A stretch of DNA of 64,000 bases from Artemisia argyi (GCA_030686995.1 CM060686.1:74227757-74291756), one strand, 5' to 3'; counted from the first letter of the stretch, positions 1-13,083 are shown. The notes: generated from the letters alone by a model not told the origin. A program made the numbers and translations.

Positions 1-1383
1 TTGATCTTGGGAATGCCCATATTAGCAATTGTTTATGTTGTAAGAAAATCAAAGTGAAGCACATGTCATATTAAAGCTTTTGTTTTGCTGCAAATACTCT
101 TTTAAAGGATTTATGTTGTTGTTATTGTATTAATTGTTTAAGTCGTACTTGCGAATACTCTTTTAAAGGATTCCAGATTATAAAATACGATAACTTCTAG
201 TAGCATAAACTGTTTACTAGCCGTGTTAACTATGTACTAGCAGCAGTAAACACCCTGCATATTTTTCATTCACTTTCATGAGCATCACTAATTGCAGCTG
301 AGCAACATTAACTAAAGTTGAAAATTGTTACTTCATTAAAGTTGAAAATTGACTTTAGAAAGTCAAGTAACATAGTTCCTAGAGGTTACACAGTTTTATG
401 ATGGGGCATTTAAGCCATACAACTAAATATGACTATATGATTGTGACTACACTTAAATAATGTGTGACAAAATATGACTCTATGATTTAGTCACACAAAA
501 ACTCAATGTGACTAATATCAAGGTTAATGATAACTGACCTCACATTTGGTTACAAATAATAGTCACATGAATATTTCACAGTGTAACTATTTTGAATGTA
601 TTGGTCACATATAATTCCCTTATAATGTGGCCATAAACATAATTTAGATACACATTTGTGATATGGAGTGACTATTGTAAAGCCTATAGTCACATGATCA
701 TGCTACAAATATATGTGACTGTACACATTGGGATTTGGCAAGCAAACACACACTAAACTTTAGACACATATATTAACTTACGTGACCATATGTATCGAAT
801 TTTCGTTACACTTAATCATGTTTTTATGGTTTAGTGTGACCATATATGACATTTGGTCACACTCTTCAAGTGTGTGACATATATTTGTCACTTTTAAATG
901 CATATCGTGACTAACGCTTCAAACTTACTTTTCAATTGTCACGCATTTTAAATTCATATGTGGCTAAATATTCAGCAAAGAATAGCAGTCATGTTTAAAT
1001 AATGTGTGACAAACTTGGTTATATAATTTAGCCACATACACAATTACTTCATGTGACCATATATCTATTTTGGTCACACTATTCAATTGTGTGACATATA
1101 TTTGTCACATATGTATATCTATAGTGTGACTAACGTTTAAAGCTGATTTGTATCTGTCCCACGTCCCAAATTAAAAATGACTAAATAATCAAAAACTGTT
1201 TACCAGTTACCCTCTAGTCACATAAATACACAAATGTGTGACATATATTTTCTGAAATGGTCACACAAGTCGGATCAAGTGTGGTTGTTTATTTTATTCT
1301 CGTACATTTAGTCACGTAAATATATTACAGTGTGACAGTTCAAAATCGAGCATGTGTAACGAAAGGCCATATCTGTACTAGTG
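1..1383. mobile_element. CACTA (En/Spm-type) transposon, one end
   Basis: The terminus at 1365-1383 reads, on the reverse strand, CACTAGTACAGATATGGCC, a typical CACTA-superfamily terminal repeat. Inward from it, about 400-1340, is dense in short direct and inverted copies of GTGTGAC/GTCACAC embedded in AT-rich DNA. This matches the subterminal repeats of CACTA elements, where the element-encoded DNA-binding protein binds. The bases after the end (1384-1386, ACA) fit a 3-bp target duplication. The related uninterrupted sequence on the reverse strand near 44525 has the same site without an insertion, which fixes this end. The other end and any transposase lie left of the window; no coding segment is visible here. 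Confidence 0.75.
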
Positions 1384-4155
1384 ACAATTATCTCTCCAAA
1401 GGTTCAAGTGTTAAAATGTGTCACCTTAAAATATTTAACACTTCTTCAACATGATTTCTAAAATATTACATGCACTTATCTTGAGTGGTCATGGGTTGCC
1501 TAAACAAGATAAAGGTTTATAATAATACATTAGTACTTAAGTAAAAGAAAATGTATTCTTAAACCTTGCATGTATTTGAACACACACTAATTGTTTCAAA
1601 CATGTAGTCATAAACTATTTTTTTCATAAGTTGTGTATTGTGTAAAAATGGTCAGGATAATTATTTTTATACTTATGAAATGTCAAAAACTATGCATATT
1701 ATATGCAATAATAAATAGTTTTTGCACACAAAAATAAATGACAAGCTTTAATCATTAAGTAAACATGTCATTATTATTAACCTCACACATACAAAAAGTA
1801 TTAAATTTGATGGAGCACATTCCATAAATATTTACTTATTTTCTTTATTAAAGAGAGTGGCTATGAGGGTCAAGAAAGATTTGAACTTATATCCATTCAT
1901 TATTCGAATTAGGATTGATATAATTATCGAATCTAATTGATAAGATTTTGAGTGTGGACATGAAATTGGAATCATTATTTGTCTTGCTTCAAGATATAAC
2001 ATAACATATCATCTTGAACCTACATACTCAATCACACTCGATTAGTATGAAAATAATGACATCCTTATCAAGACGAAAAGAATGTGCATCAGATCATAAC
2101 TCACACTTGTGCTGATGATGTCATATTGAGTCTTCTTGTCCAAAGGTTGTGTTCCAAATATTAAACTAATATGTTTAAAAGATACTTAAAATACACAACG
2201 AAGTAGGATTGACAACTTGTATGTTTCATCCAAAACATTCAAGCAATTTACATTGCAACGCAATTTGTAAATGTGTCATTTCCGAAAACCCAAACACGAG
2301 CAAACAAACAACATATGTAGACTTTGCTAATAAACGAGTCAAGACTCAAAATCACATGTCAAGTAGAAATGTCACACATAATACATCATTAATCTCCAAC
2401 AAGATAACACGTATTTCTAAAGGATAATTTATATCCTATGCATTCCACTTCCTTTGTAACATGAATGGTTATGTTACAAGATAACTTGTTTGAAAAATGT
2501 AGGATATTAGATTTTGGAAGAAACCTAATACAACGTGTGTCATTGTATAAACAAATAAAATTCGTTAATCACATAATAACTAAAATACTTGTTGTTATAA
2601 GTAACTCATAAGAGTGAAAAGTTTATCCTTTTAAATAAGCATATTTGTCAAAAGATACAATATGTTTTCCCTCAATAATACTACATAAAATATTACATGA
2701 TCTATTAAAGTAAGTAACCTTAATTAGATTCTCTTTCTCAAGATTTACCATGGAGTATTCTTGAAGCCAAAACATGTTAAAACAAGAACTCAGCAAACAA
2801 AGATGTGATCCTGTAATGCACCATCTAAACCAAACAAACTATAAATCTCAAACACATGATTTAAATAACGCACCTGCCTTTGTTAGGATGTTGTGTAAGA
2901 CATGTCCGTTTCATTAACCGACTTTTAAAATATTTTTAGTTGAGTTATATTAGTATATGTTCTAGCGGAATCGGCCAATATCATCGTTGGAAAACCTCAA
3001 TGGGAAAGTATAGGAATTCCAATTTTTCTAATATGAGAATGGCTACTGGAGAACCTATTGCACTGGAAATTCAATTTAACCTAATGGTCGAATTGCTTCC
3101 GGGAGAGAAGTTGGGTTTGTAGTAAACCCGTAAAAATGGTCGTGTTTAGCCTTAATTGAGCACCGCTAGGAATAGTCTCATATTCATTCTCTAACATGAA
3201 AAATTGACATTCCTACATTTGACTAAAGACATTTTACATGGATGATATTTGTCTCCCATTAGGAGTGCACTTTAAACAAGTAGTAATTAGGATACTTCTT
3301 GACAAACCTAGATTACTTGCATATATGTGTTTAATATGTGTATACAATATCTTGCTCTTGTATAATAAGATTAAATGTCTTCATGCCTCCTTAATTGCTT
3401 AATGCCTGCTTGCTTAATTATTGAATGCATGCTCATTAGAAAGATCTTGCTTTAAATTAGCTTTTCTAATGTCATATTCTTGATATATGTCCATGATACA
3501 TGTTCTTATGTGCTAAATGTCTACATGTTTTACTTAATGCTTATCTTCATAGTAATCATGTTTTGTATGCATCTCTTTACATGACTTACATATTATTTGT
3601 GCACCTAAACTTTGTTGGACTAGGTATTGCTTTTCATGATACGTCTTAGATGTCATATAGTCTTACATGCCAATATCCTTGATTATTATGTGATACATGA
3701 TTAAATGGCTTACATGCTTAAATCTTTGATTACTATGCAACTAGGGTTATTTCTCCTTACACTAGCTCATAATCTTCCTTTAGGGTGTCTAGTGTCAAAA
3801 TCCCGCCTTATTACCTAAATAATTCCTTAATCATTTGATTACTCCTATCCTTTAATCTGGAAAAAACAGAAACCTAGAGAGACTCTGCACCTTACTGACG
3901 GCGGTCCCTTATTGCATTGGCGGTCCCTTATCTTTTAAAGGACCGTCCCCAGTAAAGGTGTCACGAACTGGTTCTCTGTTTTTCCTCTTTTGCAATACTT
4001 TGAACCATCCGACATCATGCCTTGTCGAAAACTCACAAAGAAGAATCTTCCTCATCTTTTCCTTATTTGCTTCACAACCCCAAAATGAGTCCCCACCACC
4101 AAAAATGTCACCACCACCTCCTACCTAAGAAATTCCTTCCTTGAACAATGCTCTT
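1384..4155 (+). mobile_element. Sirevirus-like Copia element (left copy), 3' internal non-coding tail
   Basis: This stretch aligns colinearly with the reverse complement of 41975-44549, and both lead into matching LTRs. It belongs to the region between pol and the 3' LTR of a Sirevirus-type element. I find no long ORF. Two short translated stretches (about 2221-2424 and 2940-3119) are conserved in the other copy, but only to the level of the surrounding DNA, so coding is not supported. A cluster of GGCGGTCCCTTA-type motifs lies at 3900-3950. Gag and pol would lie left of the CACTA insertion, outside the window. Confidence 0.75.
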
Positions 4156-6462
4156 TAGCTCTCATCAATATTCACCAATAACTCCACCTAGTCATCTTTA
4201 CAAGAAGATTCAACTATGTAACCATCCCCTACACTCTACTAAATGTGTCATCACAACTACAACTTAATCCATGAAGATCAAACCATCTTTCATGATACAT
4301 AAACCTATGTTCACCCTTGTGTTGCTCTTTGATTCAAAGGGAAACGGTCATATCTATATATGTAGTAACCCACTAACTTCCCCACTAGCTCACTTAGGTT
4401 ATCAAATCCTTACTAACTTAACTTAGGCCCTCACTAAGCACAATATAGGTTAGAAATGCCTATATTATTTCCTGAGTGAAATTTTTGCTTTGCTATACCA
4501 CTATTACCTTTCTAACCTCTAGACAAGCTCATGTATCCACCTATGCCAACCACCACTATGTTTACTTGATGTAAACATCTAGTTATGTCAATTCAAGGTT
4601 ACAAACACATTTTCGTGAAGTAAACTATCACTCTAGTACACTATACTCATCAGAAAACCCTAATTGCACCTATGTGTTCCCGGTTAGCTTTAAAACCCTA
4701 ATTGTTTATCTGAACTAACTTGAAAGTGTTCAAGGCTTAGGTATGAGTTACATTAGTGACTTTAAGGTATATTAGACTCCCTAGATCATAGTACAACTCC
4801 CTAGAATCTAGGTACAAGTCCCTTAAGCACAAAACCCTAAATTAGGTTATAACTTCCCGAAACTAGGTTAAACCTTCCCAAATCATTACCATAAGTTACC
4901 ACCACTTAGTACAAGCCTCCTAGGACTTAACCTTAGTCACTAAACACCCATAGGGCCCTGATTTAGGCACTAAACCCTAAGCTAGGACCATATCTTAAAC
5001 TATACAAAACTAGGTCAAAACTAAACATAAAACTTAAAATAGCTACTTAAGCACCTCAAGCACCTCAACCTAACACCCTAGAACCTTACCCTTGACAAGA
5101 TAACACCCAATCACCTCCATAAGCAAGCACACAAGGTGGTGCATCACCACCTTGTCACCACCTTCACTCGTTAGGGCAACCATGGCTACAACCGGCCTAT
5201 GGTGCCCCCTAGCTACCCTCTAGCTGTCATTACTCACCCATTAGGTCCTCCACCACACCACCTAGCTTCCATGAGCCAACCTCCCCCCCCTCCCCCTCGA
5301 CACCTAGCACCCTTTACTTGGTCACCACACGTTACGCACCCTTTAAATACCCCCTCCTCCCCTCCATTTCTCTTTACACCTTCATCTCTTCTTTAACTCA
5401 CACATTTCTGTAGTACTAAGTCCCTAAGACCCATAGAAGTCGAGTACAAGAGCCCTAGTCCTTGTCGAGTTAGGTTTTGAGTCAAAAAAACCTAGTTGGT
5501 CATGTTAAGGTTCCCACGACTTAGGTAAGCCTTCTATTTGATCCTAGTAGCCTTAGAACTGATATATAACACCTAGGACATGCCTTAGAACCCTTATAAT
5601 AGCCTTGACCCTTTCCTTTTAGAAGTTATCATTTTAAAACCCTAATTTTGGATAATTATGTGTTTATGTGCTAAATTGCATTATTATATATTATAATCTG
5701 TTTCAGATCACTTAATTGAGTAAATATAAGTTAAACATAAGCTAAGAAACTTTGTTGTCTCATTAAAATACAATTTTCATGGAAAAAGGACTAGTTTTGC
5801 AATAGTTTTCATGCATAGGGGTATATACAGTAAATTTCTTTAAATATAAGTTTAAGGACTGTTTTTGACAATTCTTAAAATTTATAAGTAAAAGGACCCT
5901 TTTTGCAAAGTTTTAAAACCTTTGAATAACAAGTAAAATAAGTTATAAACATATAGGGACTAGATTTGCAAATATTGTTAAGTTAAGGGTATAAAGGGTA
6001 GTTATTGAAAGTTAGTGTAGTTTAAGGAGCATTTCTGCCATTTCTTTAAAATATATAAGTATAGGGACTAATTGTGTAAAAGATAGAAAGTTATATGCCT
6101 AAATGTTATGAGTTTATAAGTTTAGGGTAGAAAGTGTAATATGTAAACTTGAAGGGTATAAACGGACTATTTTCATAATAAAGTATAAAAACCTATTTTG
6201 AGTTAGAAGTACAACACAATACTAGGGAGCTTCATGTGAGGGGTATCATATGGATATTTCGTTTTGACGAGTTTGCTGGGTTTGCGAATTAAAGTGCCCT
6301 GGCTCCTCAAACGATTATTGCATGAGCTCTGAATTATGATGGCCCGAGCGGTGTTATGCTATAACTAAAACTTAATAACAACATAACTCAATAATAGGGA
6401 GCTTCATGTGATGAGTATTAACTTCTAAATTATGATGGTCCGAACAGTATTATGTTGATAAT

Positions 6463-6693
6463 TATAAACAAAACCATAACTCTCGTTAAAGGTACGATTC
6501 ACAACCCTAACTCTACTACATAACCCTAAAATCGATTACTTACTCTCACGCCGGAGGATAATCGTGGGAGACAATCCCACGATAAGCCTAACGGTGTTTG
6601 TTTGCTTTCTTAGTGCGCAGGTCTCAAGCATTAAGGTCTAATTGGTACGAGGACAGGGATCTAAACAAGGAACGTCCAACTTTTGTATCAACA
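6463..6693 (+). repeat. 5' LTR remnant of the Tat element
   Basis: It matches 15654-15884 of the 3' LTR with few differences. It covers only the last 231 bp of a 481-bp LTR, starting at the TATAAAC of the promoter. Everything upstream of the TATA box (U3) is absent and replaced by Tekay-like LTR sequence. It ends in ATCAACA two bases before the PBS. Confidence 0.85.
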
Positions 6694-6695
6694 AG

Positions 6696-6712
6696 TGGCG
6701 CCATCCGTGGGA
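6696..6712 (+). other. Primer binding site of the Tat element
   Basis: TGGCGCCATCCGTGGGA lies two bases after the 5' LTR end. The TGGCGCC core is typical of gypsy elements of the Tat/Athila group. I have not matched it to a particular tRNA with certainty. Confidence 0.7.
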
Positions 6713-6995
6713 CCCTACACTAAGAACTAGAATGATGAAGCATAAAAACTCAAGCCAACGGACTCCGCAGTTGGAAAAAACACGGGGTGACCCCCAGAGG
6801 AGGAACCATCAAGATTCGACCTCTAGGCTGGCCTCTGGGACAACCAGTGCGCCTGGTCACCATGAAACGGGCCCAACCCTAGCTCTCCCAGCAGTAGAAT
6901 TGCCCACACGGACTACTCAAACCACCACGGTGGTTCCAAGCACTGAAGAACTTTAGCGCACTCTCTTCAACACTCCTCATCAAACGGCACCCATT

Positions 6996-8607
6996 GTGGA
7001 TAATATTGTGCCACCAGGCGCGCCTAATCGAGATAGGGGACCTAACCCAGAAGCATATATTGTTGCGCTGGAAGAGGACGCGCCTGAATTAACGCTAAGT
7101 AATTTTGTGTCACAAAATTACGAAGCTTTAACCAGCCTCATGCAAGAGGAGGCAAGGAGAAGGTCAAGCCAGAGCCTACAAGACCGGCTTAAATTTAACC
7201 CAGAAACATCCCCACCGCGCTACCAGAGGGGGGGGGGGGGCGCGAAAATAATGAAAGACGTACCAATGTCCATGATAGACTTGGTACAGCAGCTGATTCA
7301 CAATACTCGGAGGAATACGAAGACGGTGAGAGGCGTACCAATGTTCACTCCAGATTTGGTAGTCGCCGGATACAAGATAGACTTGTACGACAACGCTCAC
7401 CGAGAGAGAGCTCCTCAAGGTCTGGAAGCAAAAGAATTCATGACAGTTGGGAAGACGAACTTCCCCAAGTGAAAGCCCCTCAAGCTCTTCCTCTGAGGAA
7501 AAACGGCGCAAGCGCCGCAAAAGGAATGACTTCTCCTCAAGTGACTCCTCGGACAATGAAGATAAAGAGACAGGACACTGGAAGTCCAGAGGAAGACGTC
7601 GCGAGGAAGAAGACGAAGACATATCTCTTCCTTGGCGTTGCCAAAAAGTTGATGCACTCACACGGCGCATCAGCGATTACTCTGATCACAAGAAAAGGCG
7701 CATGCCCACCAATATTAAAACATATGATGGAACGGGTGATCCTAATGACTACCTAAAAATTTTCGAATCCGCTGCTACTATCGAAAATTGGCCACAACCT
7801 GTGTGGTGTCATATGTTTAACTCCACATTAGTGGGGAACGCGCGAACTTGGTTTAGCAAGCTTCCACGAAGGAGCATAAACGGGTTTGAAGAGTTGAGAA
7901 AAGCATTCCGCTTGAACTTCACTCAGAGAAGGAAGTTCGCCAAGAACCCTGTTGAACTGGCCAGAGTAAAACAGCGCCAAGGGGAATCAACCAGTGCTTA
8001 CATGGAGCGCTTCAAGGATGAATGTAAACATGTCAAGGTGTGTCCTGAAGTGCTAAAAATTTCAGGGTTCATGAATGGGATTAATAACCCAGAACTCATT
8101 AGGATATTAAATGATAAGGTTCCCTAAATCTTTGATGAACTAATGAAGCGCACAAGGTCCTTCATCCAAGGAGAAGCAGCTGCTGCGGACAGTAAAAAAG
8201 GCTACTCAAATTATAGGCAGCAGGAACAGCCTAGGAGACAATCCAACGATCAGAGTAGCAATCGCAGCAAGAATTATCGCAGACAGGGAAGTGGACGAGA
8301 TAATGACAAGTATACCCCTCTCACGAAGACTCCGAGGGAGATATTTGTAACAGAAGGTGCAAACTTCCCAAAACCCCCACTAATGCGCACTCCAGAGGAT
8401 CGGTGTGTAGGGAATGGATACTGCGAATACCATGGACAAAAGTGCCATAACACCAACGAGTATGTCCAACTACAACAACTAATTGACAAATTAGTAAAGG
8501 AGGGTAGAATGGATCATCTCATTAAGAATATTAAAGAAGGAAAGGATAAACAAAGAACGGAGGTAAGAAATAGCCACCCAAAGATAAGGCTGACATTATT
8601 TACATGA
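6996..8607 (+). pseudogene. gag: gag of the Tat element, broken
   Basis: The N-terminal part is fragmented over several frames, with frame changes near a G-run (7230-7240) and around 7450. The readable core at about 7700-8127 contains MPTNIKTYDGTGDPNDYLKI and a WCHMFNSTLVGNARTWF-type segment, the conserved retrotransposon gag domain of Tat elements. An in-frame TAA at 8125-8127 cuts the domain from its C-terminal part (8128-8607). That part has a basic, Gln/Arg-rich stretch followed by a CEYHGQKCHNTNEY knuckle-like motif. Gag would form the particle that packages element RNA. In this copy it cannot be made as one protein. Confidence 0.8.
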
Positions 8608-9066
8608 TACAGTCATGGCAACGCAAGACGAAGCAAAAAGTCAGTCAAAAATTCTCTATTGGGAATGAAATATCCTTCCCCACTCTAGCTGCGGACAACG
8701 CAGTAGCAGAGCCACTAACCATTGAGATACATACTGGGGGACACGATATCCGCCGCATGTATATTGATGGAGGAGCATCCGCAGACATTCTGTATGAACA
8801 CTGCTTCAAGAGGCTGTGACCTGAGATACAAAGTCAGTTAATACCGGCCACGACGTCGCTGACTAGCTTTACAGGAGAGAAGATATGGCCTATGGGGCAA
8901 TTACGCTTACTTGTAGTCGTTGGTGATGAACAACACTCTACAGCAACACGGATAAACTTCATGATAATCAAGTCTCCTTCACCGTACAACGGCATCATTG
9001 GGAGACCTGGAATATCATCCATGCATGTTGTACCATCCACAGCACATGGGATGCTCAAATTCCAGT
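8604..9066 (+). pseudogene. Aspartic protease domain of the Tat pol, broken
   Basis: Translation shows the segment EPLTIEIHTGG...MYIDGGASADILYEHCF. The IDGGASADIL stretch is the Tat-type form of the retroviral aspartic protease active site. An in-frame TGA at 8817-8819 interrupts it, possibly from a CGA codon. Downstream frames continue protease-like sequence to about 9066 with another stop. The enzyme would process the Gag-Pol polyprotein inside the particle. Confidence 0.75.
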
Positions 9067-9204
9067 AGAAGGAGGCATTGTCACCCTCTACAATACCACT
9101 GTGCCACCTAAAGAATGCAACACGGTAATCAGTGAAGTGGAGAGTGTTCCAGAACAGCGCGCAGCTAAACTACCAAACTAAAGGTTGCCATTCACCCTGA
9201 TTAC

Positions 9205-10617
9205 CCAGATCAACAAATATCAATTGGAGGGTCTCTGTCTTACAAAGGCAAAGCAGCTGTGTACGCACTCTTTCAAAAGAACCTAGATATCTTTGCATGG
9301 GAACCAAAGCACATGACTGGAGTGCCACGATCTATCACGGAGCACAAGCTACAAATCCGACAAGGATTTCCTCCAATACGACAGAAAAAGCGCGGCCATG
9401 CTCCAGATCGCGCAAAAGCCATCTTGGAAGAAGTACACAAACTGGTAGACGCCGGCATCATGCGGGAAGTTTACTACCATGACTGGCTTTCCAATCCAGT
9501 AATGGTAAAAAAGAGTGATGGCAGTTGGAGAATGTGCATAGACTTTACTGATCTTAATAAAGCATGTCCACAAGACTGTTACCCGCTGCCAGAAGACTGA
9601 AAGATATAATCTCTGTGTGGATATCCCTTTAAATTTTTCCTAGACGCATACAAAGGGTACCATCAAATTCAGATGGTAGAGGAGGATGAAGAAAAAACAG
9701 CCTTCCACACAAGTCAAGGGGTCTATTGCTACAGAAAAATGCCCTTTGGTCTAAAGAACGCGGGCGTAACATACCAGAGATTGGTGGACATGGCCTTTGA
9801 AAAGCAAGTAGGTCGTAACCTGGAAGTTTATGTCGATGACCTTGTTATAAAGAGTCATACTGAGGAGGAATTGGTGCGCGACATCGAGGAGACGTTCAAA
9901 ACATTGGGAAAGATAAACATGAAGTTAAATCCCAAGAAGTGCACTTTTGGCGCAACAGAAGGCATGTTCCTTGGATATTTAATAGAACCTGATGGCATCA
10001 AGCCTTGCCCAGAGAAGACAAAAGCTATCATCGATATCCCTTCACCGCGCACATTGAAGGAAGTCCAGTCATTAAACGGAAAGCTAGCTGGGCTAAACCG
10101 TTTTTTGTCTAAATTAGCAGACAAGTCACTCCCTCTCTTCAAAACACTCACGAAGTGCACAAAAAAGGGAGACTTTCATTGGACTGAGGAGGCGGAGGAA
10201 GCCTTCCAATAACTTAAGCAACATCTTGCAGCACTTCCAAAACTTGTCGCACCCCGACTAGGGGAAGAATTGATCATGTACTTATCTACAACTCATGGAG
10301 CAGTCAGCGCGGTATTATTGACAGATAGGAACTCCGTTCAAACACCCATATACTTTGTGAGCAAAGCACTTAAGAAGATAGAGACTAACTACACTGCTAT
10401 GGAAAAGTTGGTCCTAGTTTTGGTATTTACAGCTAAAAGACTGCGCAGATACTTCCAGGTGCACCCAATAGCTGTCATAACGGACCAGCCTATCAAACAA
10501 GTTATCTCTAAGCCTGACACATCAGGACGACTACAAAAATGGAGTGTATTATTAAGCGAGTATAACATCTCGAATAGACCACGCATTGCAATCAAGGGAC
10601 AGATATTATATTGTTGA
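9205..10617 (+). pseudogene. Reverse transcriptase and first RNase H of the Tat pol, broken
   Basis: One reading frame carries the whole RT. Near the N-terminus are YYHDWLSNPVMVKKSDGSWR and MCIDFTDLNKACP, and the catalytic motif VYVDDLVIKS is at about 9828-9857. Next come LGYLIEPDGIKP and the connection. The frame is cut by TGA (9598-9600), TAA (9607-9609) and TAA (10210-10212). The following part, 10213-10610, resembles the degenerate RT-linked RNase H (SKALKKIETNYTAMEKL, QPIKQVISKPDTSGRLQKW). RT copies the element RNA into DNA in the cytoplasmic particle. Confidence 0.87.
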
Positions 10618-10939
10618 AAAGCCAGATACCGACACTCCACCTTCAACAAACAAGGTAGAATTACAAGAACCATGGGTTCTATTCACAGACGGATCCTCGT
10701 GCGTGGATGGATCAGGCGCAGGCCTTATCCTCACTAATCCAGATGGAGTGGAATTCATTTATGCACTGCGCTTTGAATTCATAGCCACAAACAATGAGGC
10801 AGAATATGAAGCCCTACTTGCTGGACTACGCATCGCAACTCAAATGGGTGTACGTAACCTAGAGGCAAATGTAGATTCCAGGCTAGTAGCCAACCACGTG
10901 CTAGGTGAATATGAGGCCAAGGATGAACACATGTTCTAG
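10586..10939 (+). pseudogene. Second (archaeal-type) RNase H of the Tat pol, broken
   Basis: The translation contains WVLFTDGSSCVDGSGAGLIL, then NNEAEYEALLAGLRIA and VDSRLVANHVLGEYEAKD. These carry the D-E-D pattern of an RNase HI domain with the plant/archaeal-type signature. A second complete RNase H next to the degenerate one is diagnostic of the Tat lineage. It is shifted by one frame from the RT and ends at a TAG (10937-10939) that splits the protein before the integrase linker. Confidence 0.85.
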
Positions 10940-12377
10940 TACCTCAAAAAAACCAAGATCGCATTTTGATAGGTTCACCATCAAACAAATCACTAGAAGA
11001 GAAAACAGGAAAGCTGACGCGCTTAGCAAGATCGCATCTACAAGCTTGGCGCACCTCTCAAAACAGGTATTGGTGGAGACTTTAAAAAACAAATCAATCA
11101 CGGAGATGGAAATATCCACAGTGATATAGGAACAGGATCCTACGTGGATGACACCTATCATTGAATTTATAAGCAAAGGAATCTTACCACAAGATCATAA
11201 GGACGCTCGTAGGGTACGGCGCACAGCGCAGAGATTTGAACTCCGAGATGGCGTCCTATATCGACATTCATTCCTACAACCATGGATCCGGTGCATTGGA
11301 CCTCTTCAGGCAGATTACGTACTCCGAGAGATTCACGCTGGCTCATGCAGCATGCACTCCGGACCACGGTCTGTAGTGGCGTGCGCCCTGCGGTCAGGAT
11401 ACTATTGGCCTACTATGCACCGCGACGCGCGGGACATGATAAAGAAATGCAGCGATTGCCAAGTCCACAGGCCAATTCCGCGCCGACCACAACAAGAGCT
11501 AACCCCCATCACCACACCATGGCCATTCTATAAATGGGGCATTGACATTGCAGGCCCTTTTCCGATTGCAGCGGGAGGGCTAAAATTCCTCATCATAGCT
11601 ATAGATTATTTTACTAAGTCGATTGAGGCAAAAGCAGTGGCAAGCATCACGGGTAACCAAGTCAAACGCTTCGTATGGGACAATATTGTGTGTCGCTTTG
11701 GACTACCTGGAGAGATTATTTCGGACAACGGAAAACAATTCTGTGACAACCCATTCAAAGACTGGTGCGCGCAATTAAACATTACACAACACTTTGCTTC
11801 AGTTAAGCACCCACAAACCAATGGCTTGGTTGAACGCGCGAATCGCAGTCTGGGCAAAGGAATAAAAGCGCGCCTAGACAGGCATAAAGGAAGGTGGGTA
11901 GATGAATTATCACATGTTTAATGGGCGCACCGCACGACAATTAAAACCAGTACTGGAGACACACCATTCTCTCTTGTCTATGGGACAGAGGCTGTCATAC
12001 CAGCCTAGATTAGAATGCCAACTATCCGTACGGAGAAAATAAATGTCACAACAAATGACGACGAGCGGCGCATTGACTTGGATCTCTTGGAAGAAAGACG
12101 CGAACGCGCAGCTATACGTGAAGCAAAAGCTAAATCAAAGATGAAGAAGTATTATGATGCAAAAGTCAAACACACTTTATTCAGGCTAGGAGACTTTGTA
12201 TACCGCGCCAATGATGCAAGCCACGCAGAAGATACAGGAAAGCTTGGACCCAAATGGGAAGGACCCTATGAGGTCACAGATGCACTAGGTAATGGCGCGT
12301 ACAAATTGCGCGACGTGGAAGGCCATGAGCTAGCACGCACTTGGAATATCTGCAATCTCAAGAGATGCTATCTTTAG
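10940..12377 (+). pseudogene. Integrase of the Tat pol, broken
   Basis: A linker (ITRRENRKADALSKIAS) precedes the HHCC zinc finger, with HAGSCSMHSG and CSDCQVH. The catalytic core follows with GIDIAGPFP, ISDNGKQF and the region HPQTNGLVERANR that supplies the DDE glutamate. The C-terminal part includes KYYDAKVKHTLFRLGDFVYR and GPYEVTDALGNGAYKLRD. Frame breaks occur near 10975 and 11129, and TAA (11919-11921) and TAG (12006-12008) lie in frame. The C-terminus ends at 12377 without a chromodomain, as expected for Tat. Confidence 0.87.
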
Positions 12378-13083
12378 GAAAGGCTACGGCCCACACGCAG
12401 ACAACTTTGCACTTTAGTATGTGCCTAATAAATGTCTGTATTTGAATTTTCTTTTCTTTTAGGAATTGTCTTTTATCTTAAAAAACTTGCAATTATTAAT
12501 AAAATGTTGTGGTTTCTAGCTAACTCCATAATACATTTAACTTTATTGCTTACATTTTTTCTTATGTCTCAATATTGTTATTTCATATTTTGCCTACATG
12601 GCGTGCATGCACTTATTAAGACCTACGATGGCAGAAAGGATGAGTAAACCTACTAACTGACTCGTTGAGTAAGAGGGTTGCAAACCCATCAACATTGGAT
12701 CACGCATCCTTGCTAAGCGTCTTACCTTCAAGACGTTGAAGTAAGTTTGCACACGCATCCCACGAAGGATGCGCAACATCACGTATACTGTACATGCTTA
12801 GCAATTTATGACCCAAGACTCATGGTCATTTGATATAGTATTTTGCAGCACGCTGCGAAGCTATCCATACATTTGTGAATTTTTTAAGTTATGAACTTAA
12901 TATAATTTTTCCAAAGGACACTTGGATCAAAACTTAATCCTTGGAAAGTCCTTTATGCAAAGACAAATAGTCTAAAATACAAACATGGTGATGCACATAC
13001 GCATATAAACCAGATTTATTTATAAACCACGAGTTTACATCAAACATAGACTTTACAGGCACATGCACCACAAAACGTAAAAT
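12378..13083 (+). other. Tat element 3' non-coding region
   Basis: This AT-rich stretch lies between the end of integrase and the end of the antisense ORF. I see no ORF of note, and no further protein domain in either direction. Confidence 0.6.

Noticed and set aside
2209..3122. Two short ORFs conserved in both Sirevirus tails (counterparts at 43531-43737 and 42832-43017)
   Set aside because: The flanking non-coding DNA is equally conserved and the peptides match no family I know; homology of the element explains the similarity.
5199..5396. Proline-rich 65-residue ORF
   Set aside because: It lies in the pyrimidine-rich region downstream of the TATA of the Tekay-like LTR; composition alone accounts for it.
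7176..7670. 164-residue reverse-strand ORF opposite Tat gag
   Set aside because: Shadow of the acidic/Ser-rich gag region; the gag and antisense-ORF signals are elsewhere.
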